Assembly: GCF_014174495.1 (NCBI RefSeq)
Contig: NZ_JACJHR010000031.1
Coordinates: forward strand, 37,480 to 101,479
Reading direction: 5' to 3'
DNA: 64,000 nucleotides
Origin: Amycolatopsis echigonensis
GTDB lineage: Bacteria > Actinomycetota > Actinomycetes > Mycobacteriales > Pseudonocardiaceae
Within the stretch, counting starts at the first letter, position 1. Every line of letters begins with the position of its first letter. The notes below the pieces were generated by a model that worked only from the letters and a program-made list of their open reading frames with translations, was not told the DNA's origin and ran no database searches. The position numbers and the translations under genes are program-made. This document shows, piece after piece, positions 25,394 to 33,822 of this stretch.

Positions 25394-25485
25394 TCACTGA
25401 ACACTCCGCAGTGCAGCTACGTCGGCAAGGACGCCACGGTTAACACGACATGGTGGGCACGAACACGAACAGGCCGGAGGCACGA

Positions 25486-25755
25486 GTGAGCACGGTGTTG
25501 GACAGCCTCCCCAACCGGTTCCAGCCGATCGTGACCAGCCTGCTGGAGAAGCACGACCCTGAACTATTGGCCGTATTTCGGGTGCAGGATAAACCCACGC
25601 TCGACCAGCAAGAAGCCATGATCGACCTCTTGGGCGACGCATTCAGCGAGCACTTCGGCCCCGGGCACGAACCGACGGAACAAGGCAAGCTCATCGACGA
25701 CGCACTCGGCGCGTTCCTTACCCGCTGGCCGTCCGAAGACCTCACCGCGGACTGA
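25486..25755 (+). CDS. Small acidic conserved-type hypothetical protein
   Basis: 89 aa, not recognised. GTG 25486 is chosen because GGAGG lies 5 nt upstream; an ATG at 25450 would add 12 residues without a ribosome site. The predicted protein is helical and acidic (LPNRFQPIVTSLLEKHDPEL, then DQQEAMIDLLGDAFSEHFGP) with no membrane segment, cysteine or known motif. It stands alone between kamA and the convergent PrsW gene. Confidence 0.65.
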   Translation: MSTVLDSLPNRFQPIVTSLLEKHDPELLAVFRVQDKPTLDQQEAMIDLLGDAFSEHFGPGHEPTEQGKLIDDALGAFLTRWPSEDLTAD

Positions 25756-25812
25756 CCCGCGACCGTACTGAGCGCGGAGTTTCGCTCGCGCACTGCGGTC
25801 CGACCGGCAGTG

Positions 25813-26748
25813 TCACATTCGGACAGTCGGCACTCGCCACAGCACCCCGGACTGCGTGCCCCGGCTAGCGCCGCGGCGTTCTAGGAGCAGCCATGCCACG
25901 CCGACCAAAGCCAGTACAGCCAGGCCGCCCCAGCTCAAAATCGTGAAGAGGTTGGCTTGCAAGGGAGTCGGCTGTACTTGATAGCCCTCCTGAAGCAGCT
26001 GGGATTGCGTCGGGGTGCCGGTCAGCAGCAGCGTGAGGGTGAGGGCGATGCCGTGCATCGAGTCCCACAGGGCGTGCAGCACCGAGACGCCGAGGTACGA
26101 CAGGAGCAGGCGGCGGGTGAGCGCGAAGTGCCGATGATCGCTTGCGGAGAACAGCACTCCGCCGAGGATCGCGGTCCACAGTCCGTGGCCGACCGGTGCC
26201 AGGAGGCCGCGCAGGATTTCCGTCTGGACCAGATCGACCAGCGAGAGGCCGTGCTCGGTGAACAATGCTGTGAAGGCGTAGCCAGCCGATTCGAAAGCGG
26301 CGAAGCCGAAGCCGACCGCAGCACCCAGAATCATGCCGTCCACGGCGAATTTGCGGGTCAGGCGGCGGGTGAGGAAAGCCAGAGCGGCGAGTTTCACGGC
26401 CTCCTCGACCAGACCGACCCCGAAGAACAGGCCGGGCGACGGGTGCAGTAGGTAGGTTTCCAGCAGCGAAGCGCCCAGCACCCCGAGCACGCCGCCGGTG
26501 ACGAACGTGTTCAGCAGCAGCTCCGCGGTCACCTCGCCGCTGTGCTGCCGCCCGAACGCCCAGGCGACAAAGGTGACGGGCACGAGGAAGCTGCCCAGCA
26601 GGACCAGCGTCGGCACCAGATTGGGGTTGCCGGTCGCGAACGTGACGACGACCGTCAGCACCCACAGCAGCAGGCCGACCCCGAAAATCCGAAGCCACGA
26701 ACGGCGGGGCGCTCGGCTCGTCGCGGGACCGGCGGACTGGTAGCGCAT
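25813..26748 (-). CDS. PrsW-type intramembrane metalloprotease
   Basis: 311 aa, about 8-9 membrane helices. PrsW/abortive-infection-like motifs: GVGLVEEAVKLAAL (EExxK), GFGFAAFESAGYAF (FxxxE), PVGHGLWTAILGG and VLHALWDSMHG (the two His motifs). These proteases act in the membrane, for example on anti-sigma factors in Bacillus; no target is encoded nearby. ATG 26748 with AGGAG five nt upstream. Confidence 0.87.
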   Translation of the reverse strand: MRYQSAGPATSRAPRRSWLRIFGVGLLLWVLTVVVTFATGNPNLVPTLVLLGSFLVPVTFVAWAFGRQHSGEVTAELLLNTFVTGGVLGVLGASLLETYLLHPSPGLFFGVGLVEEAVKLAALAFLTRRLTRKFAVDGMILGAAVGFGFAAFESAGYAFTALFTEHGLSLVDLVQTEILRGLLAPVGHGLWTAILGGVLFSASDHRHFALTRRLLLSYLGVSVLHALWDSMHGIALTLTLLLTGTPTQSQLLQEGYQVQPTPLQANLFTILSWGGLAVLALVGVAWLLLERRGASRGTQSGVLWRVPTVRM

Positions 26749-26847
26749 GTCGTCTCCTGAGCGGCAAAGGTCTGTGCGCGGTCGGATACCCACAACTCGC
26801 GTCTCCGATACCCAGCGGACCGGCGGCCGGAAGCGTCGTTCCTGGAC

Positions 26848-28149
26848 TTACTGTCCGCTCGGATACGTCTCGGCCTCCGCTGGGACCAGTTCGTCCTCGA
26901 GCGGGTGCAAGGGGGTCAGCGCGCTGCTGGAATCGCAGTGGACGAAGGCGTCGTAGCGGCGGGCCGGAACGGTGGGCACGTAGTGGCCGCGATCCGAGTC
27001 CGGTCGGTAGACCACGCCGATCGCGCGGTGGCCGCGGAGCTGGTCGGCCCAGCCGGAGGGCTGGTCCGGGAAGACGAAGAGCGTGTGGTCGTCGGGCACG
27101 GCTTGGTGCAGCAGCCCTTCGAGACTGTTCTCGCGCGCCGGAGGGACGGTTACCCGGCGCGGCGACGCACCCCAGCGTTCGCCCGCGATCACCGAACCGC
27201 GGTGACTGCCGAATCCGACGGTGACCACGCCTTCTCGCGCGTGCCGCTGGCGCACCAGCTGCCCGAGGTTCAGCATTCCGGCCGCGGCCATGTCCGTGGC
27301 GCGGGCGTCCCCGACGTGGGTGTTGTGCGCCCACACGACCGCTTTGGCCTTGGGGCCGTATGCCCGCACGAGCCGGTCGAGAGTGTCGGCGAGATGCCGG
27401 TCGCGGACGTTCCAGGACCGCCGATCGCCGCGCACCAGTTCGCGGTAGTAGCGTTCGGCGCCGGCCACGACCTCGGCGTTCTGCCGGGCGACGAAGCCCG
27501 CGTCCAGCCCGGGCGGCGACGAGCCGTCCCTCGCGCGGCGCAGTTCGGCCAGCAGCGCCACGACCTCGTCCTGGCAGCCGTCCGGCACGATCGCGCTGGC
27601 CCTCGCGTACCGCTGCGGCTGCTGCTCGTACGGCTCGAAACAGCGCCACGCGGCCAAAGCGCGGTCAACGTGCTCCGGCCGGTGCTGCCGCAGGTAGCCG
27701 AGCACCGCGCGCAAAGAGTCCCAGAGGCTGTAGACGTCGAGGCCGTGGAACCCGACCGGCGGACGCCCGGCCGAACGGGCCGCGTTGAACTCGCGCAGCC
27801 AGCGCGCAAACTCGGCGACCTCCTCGTTGGCCCACATCCACCGCGGCCACCGGTCGAACTCCCACAGCACCTGCGCCGGGTCCTTCGGGACGCCCGGCGC
27901 ACCCGACACGCAGCAGTGCAGCCGGTGGCAATCCGGCCAATCGCCCTCCACCGCGACGAAGGAGAAGCCCTGTTCGGCGATCAGCCGCCGCGTGATTTCC
28001 GCGCGCCACCAGTAGAACTCCGAAGTGCCGTGCGACGCTTCGCCGAGCAGCACGTAACGAGCGTCGCCGATCCGGTCCAGCAGCGGCTCCAGCTCCGTCG
28101 GTTCGTGCAACGGGACCGCAGCCCGGCGAACCTCGCCCACCTCGTCCAT
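26848..28149 (-). CDS. Erythromycin esterase family protein
   Basis: 433 aa. Ere-family motifs: YVLLGEASHGTSEFYWWR (the catalytic His region), VAVEGDWPDCHRL, VGFHGLDVYSLWDSL, and VVWAHNTHVGDA. Hydrolysis of macrolide lactones is known for EreA/EreB. Many actinobacterial members are chromosomal and uncharacterised, so resistance is not assumed. ATG 28149 with GAGGAAGAGG upstream. It is transcribed alone, 99 bp before the PrsW gene on the same strand. Confidence 0.85.
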   Translation of the reverse strand: MDEVGEVRRAAVPLHEPTELEPLLDRIGDARYVLLGEASHGTSEFYWWRAEITRRLIAEQGFSFVAVEGDWPDCHRLHCCVSGAPGVPKDPAQVLWEFDRWPRWMWANEEVAEFARWLREFNAARSAGRPPVGFHGLDVYSLWDSLRAVLGYLRQHRPEHVDRALAAWRCFEPYEQQPQRYARASAIVPDGCQDEVVALLAELRRARDGSSPPGLDAGFVARQNAEVVAGAERYYRELVRGDRRSWNVRDRHLADTLDRLVRAYGPKAKAVVWAHNTHVGDARATDMAAAGMLNLGQLVRQRHAREGVVTVGFGSHRGSVIAGERWGASPRRVTVPPARENSLEGLLHQAVPDDHTLFVFPDQPSGWADQLRGHRAIGVVYRPDSDRGHYVPTVPARRYDAFVHCDSSSALTPLHPLEDELVPAEAETYPSGQ

Positions 28150-28262
28150 CCGGACCTCTTCCTCGAACGGCGCACCGACACCCTCCGGGTATCCGCTGCG
28201 CACCCCCGGCACACTGCCGCGCGCTGAAGTCCGCTGAGCTCGCGGCAGCGGTGCCGCGAATC

Positions 28263-28559
28263 TCAGGCGCTGTCGTGCTTGTCGGTGTCCCCGGGCCACT
28301 GCCCGGTGAGCTTGTCGTAGCCGGTCGCGCCGCCCCGGTCGACCGCCGCCTTGACCAGGCCGAAGATCGCTCCCTGGACGGACGCCGCCAAGAGCACCTC
28401 GCCCCAGCCCCGGTCCTTCTGCAGGGGGGTGGGCGCCTCTTTGGTGCCGGCGATCACCTTCCACGCTCGTTCGAACGCCGCGTTGGCGGCCAGACCGCCC
28501 AGCACGCCGAACAGCATGCCCATCGGCCGGTACAGCAGCTTGTTGATGTTCACGTTCAC
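28263..28559 (-). CDS. DUF4235 small membrane protein
   Basis: 98 aa. Two hydrophobic segments, GMLFGVLGGLAANAAFERAW and LLAASVQGAIFGLVKAAVDR, separated by a basic/polar loop (GTKEAPTPLQKDRGWGE): the DUF4235 pattern of actinobacterial inner-membrane proteins. The start is probably GTG 28559 or 28553 (AAGGGA upstream); an in-frame codon at 28592 is less likely. Function unknown. Confidence 0.78.
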   Translation of the reverse strand: MNVNINKLLYRPMGMLFGVLGGLAANAAFERAWKVIAGTKEAPTPLQKDRGWGEVLLAASVQGAIFGLVKAAVDRGGATGYDKLTGQWPGDTDKHDSA

Positions 28560-28897
28560 CGTTCCCTTCGCACGAGCTTCCACAGCCAGCACAGCGTCGT
28601 CGGCCGTCTTGAAGCACTACCCGCAAGCGCGGGGGTGTATGCGACTGCCGTGACAACCGGGCACCTTCGGGTCGCGCTGACGCCACTGCTGACACGAGCA
28701 CATCCCCGAACCCACCACCGCCGGCGCCCGCGTCCGGAGCACGGCGGGCGAGCGCACCGGCCAGGGCCTTGACCGAGGTCCAGGCTGACGACCCCCTCGG
28801 CGACTGCGAGGTTTACCTCGGGGTGCACGAGCCTCCGGTCACCTGGTCCTGACCGGACCGACGGCGTCCTTTGTGGACGCCCGACGCCGTGCCGGGA
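28560..28897. other. 338-bp intergenic region, no gene recognised
   Basis: Between DUF4235 (-) and the TetR stop (-). It must hold the DUF4235 promoter. A small hairpin CCCGC-AAGC-GCGGG near 28619-28632 is the only structure noticed. Confidence 0.4.
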
Positions 28898-29506
28898 TCA
28901 CCCGCGCAGTGCCGGGCCGATCCAGCGGCGCACCATCCCGCGCAGTTCGTCGTCGGTCGCCGGGGGCGTCGAGGGGTATTGCAGGAACGACATGAACAGC
29001 CGCATCAGGATCTCGGCGAGTTCTTCGAGTTCGGCGTCAGTGCGCACCCCGGCGGCCGACCAGTCCACCTCGGTGTCGCGCAGGATCCGCGCGCCCAGGG
29101 AGAACGACGGCGGCGTGGCGGTTCCGGCCGTGAAGTAGTCGGCTTCCCCGGCCTGCAGGAGCAAACCGAGATAAGGCTCGTCGGGCAGGCTGCGGACCGC
29201 GAAGACGACGGATTCGACGGCGACCTCGACCGGGCTGTCGAACGCGGACAGGTGCCGCCGCATCCGTTCGGCGAACTCGTCGGCGCCCGCGTGGGCGACG
29301 GCGCGCAGGATCTCGGCCAGGCTGGGAAAGTAGCGGTACACGGTCTGCCGGGTCACGCCCGCTTCCGCCGCGATGTGGGACAGGTTGGTCTTGGCCAGCC
29401 CGGCGCGGTCGATGCACGCGATCGCCGCCTGCACGATCCGGCGGCGTGCCTCGTCCTCGGCTCCCGGCGGGTCGCCCTGCCATCCGTGGTACCCCATGGC
29501 GCCCAT
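28898..29506 (-). CDS. TetR family transcriptional regulator
   Basis: 202 aa. HTH: RRIVQAAIACIDRAGLAKTN then GVTRQTVYRYFPSLAEIL. Long helical C-terminal domain. It is the third gene of a tight unit with the membrane protein (21-bp gap) and the FAD monooxygenase. Its likely operator is the 20-bp inverted repeat at 32091-32145 in front of the first gene, making it a negative-feedback regulator of the cassette. ATG 29506 is used; a second ATG lies three codons downstream. Confidence 0.88.
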   Translation of the reverse strand: MGAMGYHGWQGDPPGAEDEARRRIVQAAIACIDRAGLAKTNLSHIAAEAGVTRQTVYRYFPSLAEILRAVAHAGADEFAERMRRHLSAFDSPVEVAVESVVFAVRSLPDEPYLGLLLQAGEADYFTAGTATPPSFSLGARILRDTEVDWSAAGVRTDAELEELAEILMRLFMSFLQYPSTPPATDDELRGMVRRWIGPALRG

Positions 29507-29527
29507 CGTCCCAGACGAGGCCGCAGG

Positions 29528-30625
29528 TCAACGAGCGACGGGCGCGTCCCGGCGAGCGGCTGCGCGCTGCGCGGCCAGCAGCAAACCGGCGGCGACGAAA
29601 CAGGCGAGCGCGTACGGCCCGCTCCCGATCGGGGTTCCGGCGCTGGTGACCCCGTCTCGGGCGCCGAGGTAGGCGGGCAAGGCCCCGATCCAGCACACCG
29701 CCATCCCGAGCAGGTAAATCGCCGGGTAGTACCGGCCGAAAACCGAGAGCGGCTCGTCCGTTCCGCGCTCACCGGAGCGCAGCTGTGCCACGACGAGCCC
29801 CGCGCCGGCGAGCCAGACCAGGGCAAGTTCCACGCCGAGCACCCAGGCCTGCGCCGTCGGGTCGGGATGGTCGCCGCCGAACAGGCTCGAGGGGAGACCA
29901 GCGACTGCCATGGTGAACGGGGTGAGGACGCCCGCCGCGAGAATGCGCGGCACCAGCCGCCAACCGCGGCGGCCGCCGGTGAAACGCACCACCAGGTAGG
30001 TCATGGCCGCCATCGAAACCGAAGCGAACAACAGCATGCTGGTCATCGGAACCGAAGCCAGCGCCGGCTGGTTGACGATGCGGTTGGCCGGGTTCCAGGC
30101 CCACCACCCGAGCTGCGGGCCCACCTGGTCGAAAACCTCGTAGAAGACCTGGCAGGCGAACGCGACGGCGACCGCCCCGGCCAGCGGGCCGCGGCGGCGG
30201 AAGATCCCGAGCGACCGCACGAGCTCGTAGGCGAGCTGGCTGATCACCGGATAGAACGCCACGATGTAGAGCGGCAGCCGGTCTCCCATGAACTGCACGG
30301 TGAACCGGTTGTGCGCGAAGATGAACCCGTACAGCCGGTCGAGGCCGAACCATTCGGGAAAATACAGCGGCGGTTCGGTGACGACGAGATACACCAGCGA
30401 GGCCCACCACAGCGCCAGGTTGACCGGATCGCCCGCGCGGTAGCGGCGCACGGCGTGCCACAGAGCGAAAACGGCGCCGCCGACGATCAGCACCTCGAGC
30501 AGCGGCATCGTCCAATGCGCGAGCTCCCACGGCACCCGGACAGAGACCACTGGGCTGACGTCGTGGCAGTCGAACCCGAGCCGCCGGGTGACCGCCTCCG
30601 CGTCCGGCCCGCAGACGGCGCTCAT
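29528..30625 (-). CDS. Polytopic membrane protein of unknown function
   Basis: 365 aa, about 9 membrane helices (for example LLEVLIVGGAVFALWHAV, LAGAVAVAFACQVFYEVF, MLLFASVSMAAMTYLVVRF, ALACFVAAGLLLAAQ) and aromatic-rich loops (EPPLYFPEWFGLDRLYGF). Family not recognised with certainty; similar proteins are recalled as unnamed actinobacterial membrane proteins. It overlaps the monooxygenase gene by ATGA (30622-30625), so the two products are made together and may work on the same lipophilic substrate. Confidence 0.78.
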   Translation of the reverse strand: MSAVCGPDAEAVTRRLGFDCHDVSPVVSVRVPWELAHWTMPLLEVLIVGGAVFALWHAVRRYRAGDPVNLALWWASLVYLVVTEPPLYFPEWFGLDRLYGFIFAHNRFTVQFMGDRLPLYIVAFYPVISQLAYELVRSLGIFRRRGPLAGAVAVAFACQVFYEVFDQVGPQLGWWAWNPANRIVNQPALASVPMTSMLLFASVSMAAMTYLVVRFTGGRRGWRLVPRILAAGVLTPFTMAVAGLPSSLFGGDHPDPTAQAWVLGVELALVWLAGAGLVVAQLRSGERGTDEPLSVFGRYYPAIYLLGMAVCWIGALPAYLGARDGVTSAGTPIGSGPYALACFVAAGLLLAAQRAAARRDAPVAR

Positions 30626-32082
30626 CCCGCGACCGCGGCCGGAGAATAGTCGGTGGCGGGCGGCTCGACGTGCGGATCGAAACCGTAGGGCACCCGGTGC
30701 CGGCCCAGCACCGAGCGAACGCAGTAGCGGGCGAGCCCGGCGAGCACGCGCGGATTGCGCATCATCTCGCCCAGCGACTCGTCGAGGTTGAACACCTTGG
30801 CGAAATGCTCGTCGACGACGTCGTCCTCCCGGGCGGCCCCGACGATGAGGCTGAACGCCGGGGCGGAGACGGCCGCGAGGAGGCGGCGTTTCCGCTCGGA
30901 CAGCCGCTCGGTGCCCTCCGCGCACTCGTAACCCCGGTCGCGAGCCATCGCCAGGGTCCACGGCACCTGCAGAAGATCCTGCTGTGCGGCAAGGAATCGC
31001 GCGGAGAAGCCCGCGTCGAGGCTGGTGGCGCGGGCGAGATGCTCGCGCAGCAGCAGTGCCGACCCGGACGCGGAACTGATGCCCTGCGCGTAGAACGGAT
31101 TGAACGCGCAGATCGAGTCGCCGACGAACGCGAGACCTCGCGGCGGGTTCGCCCAGCGGTCGTACCGCCGCCACCGATTGCCGGTGGACCGGGTCAGATG
31201 CACTTCCGAGGTGGGCGTGCACCGGTCCATCGCGGCGGCGAACAGCGGCGTCCGGACCCGGCGGGCCGACTCGCCGAAGGCGTCGGCCGTCCGCGGCATT
31301 TCCAGGCCCCACGAGCCCATGCACGCGATGACCCGGTCGCCCTCGATCGGGAAGAAGTTCACCAGGAACTCGTGCTCCGCGGGATGCCGGCCGCGGTCCT
31401 GGGTCGGCATGAGCACCAGGTGCCGCCACCACCAGGACGCCGGCCGGCGCTCCGGCGGGGGCAGCTCGTACCAGCGTGAGGTGTAGGTGACCTTGGCGTC
31501 GAGGGTCCGCACCTCGGGCTCCGGCCAGCCCGCCGCCACCAGCCAGTTCGCCACCGGCGAGCCGCGGCCCATCGCGTCCACGACGAAGTCGGCGTCCAGG
31601 TGTTCCTCGCCGCCGGGCGCGGCGACCTCGACCCCGGTGACCGCCCCCGACCCGGTGGCCAGGCCGCGCACCGCGACACCCTCCCGGATGTCCACATTCG
31701 ACAGTTCGCGCACCTTGTCCCGCAGCACGCGCTCGATGAGGATCCGCGAGCTGTAGACCATCGTCATCGCACTGCGCTTGCGCGCCGACCAGCCGTCCCG
31801 GTCCAGGTAGGCGGCGTCCATCGACGGCATCAGGTGCAGCCCGCCCGCCGCGATCAGGTCGTCCTCGAATCCGGGGAAGAGCGCGGTGATCGCCCGGCGG
31901 CCCGAGTTCAGCAGGAAGTGCGGGTGCTTGCTCTGCGGCACCCCGCGCCGGTGCTCGGCCTTCTCCGGGAGCTCGTCCCGCTCCAGCACGAGCACCTGCT
32001 CGAAGTACGGGGCCAGCGCCCCGGCGGTGCACAGGCCCGCGACGCTTCCGCCGAGGACGACAGCGGTCTTGCCGAGCTTCAT
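30622..32082 (-). CDS. FAD-dependent monooxygenase (squalene-epoxidase/UbiH-like)
   Basis: 486 aa. FAD motif VVLGGSVAGLCTAGAL (residues 8-23), VLERDELPEKAEHRRGVPQS, the DG-type motif ADFVVDAMGRGSP, and the GD motif AFVGDSICAFNPFYAQGISS. Spacing resembles squalene epoxidases and geranylgeranyl-type reductases more than phenol hydroxylases. Its start lies 8 bp from a 20-bp perfect inverted repeat that contains the GGAG ribosome site. First gene of a three-gene unit with a membrane protein and TetR. Oxidation of a lipid or isoprenoid is plausible but unproven. Confidence 0.85.
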   Translation of the reverse strand: MKLGKTAVVLGGSVAGLCTAGALAPYFEQVLVLERDELPEKAEHRRGVPQSKHPHFLLNSGRRAITALFPGFEDDLIAAGGLHLMPSMDAAYLDRDGWSARKRSAMTMVYSSRILIERVLRDKVRELSNVDIREGVAVRGLATGSGAVTGVEVAAPGGEEHLDADFVVDAMGRGSPVANWLVAAGWPEPEVRTLDAKVTYTSRWYELPPPERRPASWWWRHLVLMPTQDRGRHPAEHEFLVNFFPIEGDRVIACMGSWGLEMPRTADAFGESARRVRTPLFAAAMDRCTPTSEVHLTRSTGNRWRRYDRWANPPRGLAFVGDSICAFNPFYAQGISSASGSALLLREHLARATSLDAGFSARFLAAQQDLLQVPWTLAMARDRGYECAEGTERLSERKRRLLAAVSAPAFSLIVGAAREDDVVDEHFAKVFNLDESLGEMMRNPRVLAGLARYCVRSVLGRHRVPYGFDPHVEPPATDYSPAAVAG

Positions 32083-32090
32083 CCGAACCA

Positions 32091-32145
32091 GCTCCGCTCG
32101 TCATTCATACAAAGATCGAGATAATGTATGAATGACGAGCGGAGC
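32091..32145. promoter_or_regulatory. 20-bp perfect inverted repeat at the start of the monooxygenase unit
   Basis: Arms 32091-32110 and 32126-32145 are exact reverse complements around a 15-nt AT-rich centre; inner motif ATTCATAC/GTATGAAT. On the minus strand the proximal arm contains the GGAG ribosome site of the FAD monooxygenase. It may be an operator for the TetR protein of the same unit, or an RNA hairpin that hides the ribosome site, or both. Confidence 0.7.
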
Positions 32146-32277
32146 GTGTCAACACTCACCGTGCGTGACGACTTCCGCGGGCATCGGACGGCGACGAAAG
32201 CCGCGTCCCTTGTGGACGGTCGGTGTTCGCCCCGGAAACGTTGGCGTGCAAGGCAAAGGGCCGCCAGCTGGTACGGC

Positions 32278-33729
32278 TCAGTCCGGCATCTGGAAGCCGC
32301 CGAGCCGCTGCTCCAGCAGGTCGGCCACTCGCAGCGGCGTCCGGTCCTCGAACATCGGCCCGATGATCTGCACGCCCACCGGCAACCCCTCGGGCGAGAA
32401 GCCCGCTGGCATCGCGGTGGCGGGCAGGCCGGGCATGGTGGCCAGACCGGCCCAGACGAGCTGGTCGAAGAACGGGTACTCGACGCCGTCGATGTCGATC
32501 CGGCACGCCAGCAGATCCGGGTTGTGGTCGTGCGGGAACGCGGGCGTCGGCGTGACCGGGCAGACGACGGCGTCGAACTCGGCGAAGAACTGCCGCCAGC
32601 CGCGCCGGTGGAGTTCTCGGCGGCGATTCGCCGCGAGCCAGTCGCGGTGGGTGAGCACCATCCCGCGCAGCCGCGCCGCGTCAAGGCTTCGGTCGTCGGC
32701 GCTCAGCCCGGCGGCACGCGCCTGGAGTTGCTCGTACGCTTCGACCGGGAACCGCGCGACGGACCCCGAGAACAGCAGCTCCGTGTAGAGCGTCGCGGCT
32801 TCGGCCAGGTCGGGCAGCAGCGGACTGTGCCGTTCGACCTGGGCACCGGCCTCGCTCAGAGCTTCGGCTACCCGGTCCACGCCAGCCCGCACCGCGGCAC
32901 CGGTGGGAATGAACGGGTGGTCGTCGAGGACCAGGACGCGGAAGTCGCTCAGCCGCTCGTGGCGCGCGGGCGGCAGCGTCAGTTCGTGCGCCACGCCGTA
33001 CGTCAGCGGGTCCGGCCCGGCCATGACGTCGAGCAGGAGCGCGAGGTCGCGAGCCGTGCGCGCCATCGGGCCGACGACGGCGAGATCCAGGTCGACCGGC
33101 AACGCCGGAGCGGCCGGCGGGACCATGCCTCGGTTCGCCACCAGGCCGAGGGAAGGCTTGTGCCCGTACACCCCGCAGAAATGCGCCGGGGTGCGCAGCG
33201 AGCCGGCGATGTCGGAGCCGATGGACAACGCGCCGAAGCCCGCCGCCAGAGCCGCCGCCGATCCGCCGGAGGAACCGCCGGGCGTGCGATCGTGGTCCCA
33301 CGGATTATTGGTGGTGCCGTAGACCGGGTTGGAACTCTGCAAACCCTGCAGTCCCAAGGGGACGTTCGTCTTGCCGAGGAGCACCGCACCGGCGGACTTG
33401 AGCCGCGCCACCTGTACCGCGTCCTCGGCCGGTAGGAAGCCCCGGTGTTCCGGCATGCCCCAGGTCGTGGGCAGCCCGGCCACGTTGTAGCACTCCTTGA
33501 CCGTCACCGGGATGCCGAGCAGCGGCGCGTCCTCGCCGCGGGCGCGCGCCTGGTCGGCCTCGCGCGCGGCGGTGCGAGCACGGTCGAAGTCCGGTACGCA
33601 GATCGCGTTGAGCGCCTTGTCTTCCCGCTCGATGCGGTCGATGGCCTGGTCGGTCAGCTCCAGTGAGGTCACTTCACCAGCGCGCAAGGCGGCCGCGAGT
33701 TCTTCGGCCGAGTGAAAGTTCCGCTCCAT
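32278..33729 (-). CDS. Amidase (amidase signature family)
   Basis: 483 aa. Ser-cisSer-Lys triad visible: Lys in LGIPVTVKECYNVAG, and the Gly/Ser-rich signature HDRTPGGSSGGSAAALAAGF followed by GSDIAGSLRTPAHFCGVYGH, with the nucleophilic Ser in DIAGS. Hydrolyses carboxamides; the substrate is unknown. ATG 33729 starts at the first family-like residues (MERNFHSAEELAAALRAGEV). No ribosome site is obvious, and an AT-rich TTGACA stretch 40 bp upstream could be its promoter. Confidence 0.87.
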   Translation of the reverse strand: MERNFHSAEELAAALRAGEVTSLELTDQAIDRIEREDKALNAICVPDFDRARTAAREADQARARGEDAPLLGIPVTVKECYNVAGLPTTWGMPEHRGFLPAEDAVQVARLKSAGAVLLGKTNVPLGLQGLQSSNPVYGTTNNPWDHDRTPGGSSGGSAAALAAGFGALSIGSDIAGSLRTPAHFCGVYGHKPSLGLVANRGMVPPAAPALPVDLDLAVVGPMARTARDLALLLDVMAGPDPLTYGVAHELTLPPARHERLSDFRVLVLDDHPFIPTGAAVRAGVDRVAEALSEAGAQVERHSPLLPDLAEAATLYTELLFSGSVARFPVEAYEQLQARAAGLSADDRSLDAARLRGMVLTHRDWLAANRRRELHRRGWRQFFAEFDAVVCPVTPTPAFPHDHNPDLLACRIDIDGVEYPFFDQLVWAGLATMPGLPATAMPAGFSPEGLPVGVQIIGPMFEDRTPLRVADLLEQRLGGFQMPD

Positions 33730-33781
33730 GAATTCGACCGTAATGGGCACCTGGTGGAGCCATAAAATGTCAATTCGCACA

Positions 33782-33811
33782 ACGGGGCAGAGGTCTCGCC
33801 CTCTGCCCCGT
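33782..33811 (-). terminator. Terminator after the acyl-CoA dehydrogenase gene
   Basis: ACGGGGCAGAGG (33782-33793) pairs perfectly with 33800-33811 around TCTCGC: a 12-bp stem 11 bp after the stop of the dehydrogenase gene. It closes the synthetase-dehydrogenase operon. Confidence 0.85.
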
Positions 33812-33822
33812 CGCGAGCTGCC

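Noticed and set aside
26848..28149. Calling the erythromycin-esterase-family gene a macrolide resistance gene
   Set aside because: Family membership is clear, but most chromosomal actinobacterial members have no shown macrolide activity and no resistance context is present.
32091..32145. Member of the AT-rich island regulon
   Set aside because: The centre contains GATAATGTATGAAT, but the ATATTTTATA core is absent and the symmetry is different; treated as a separate element.
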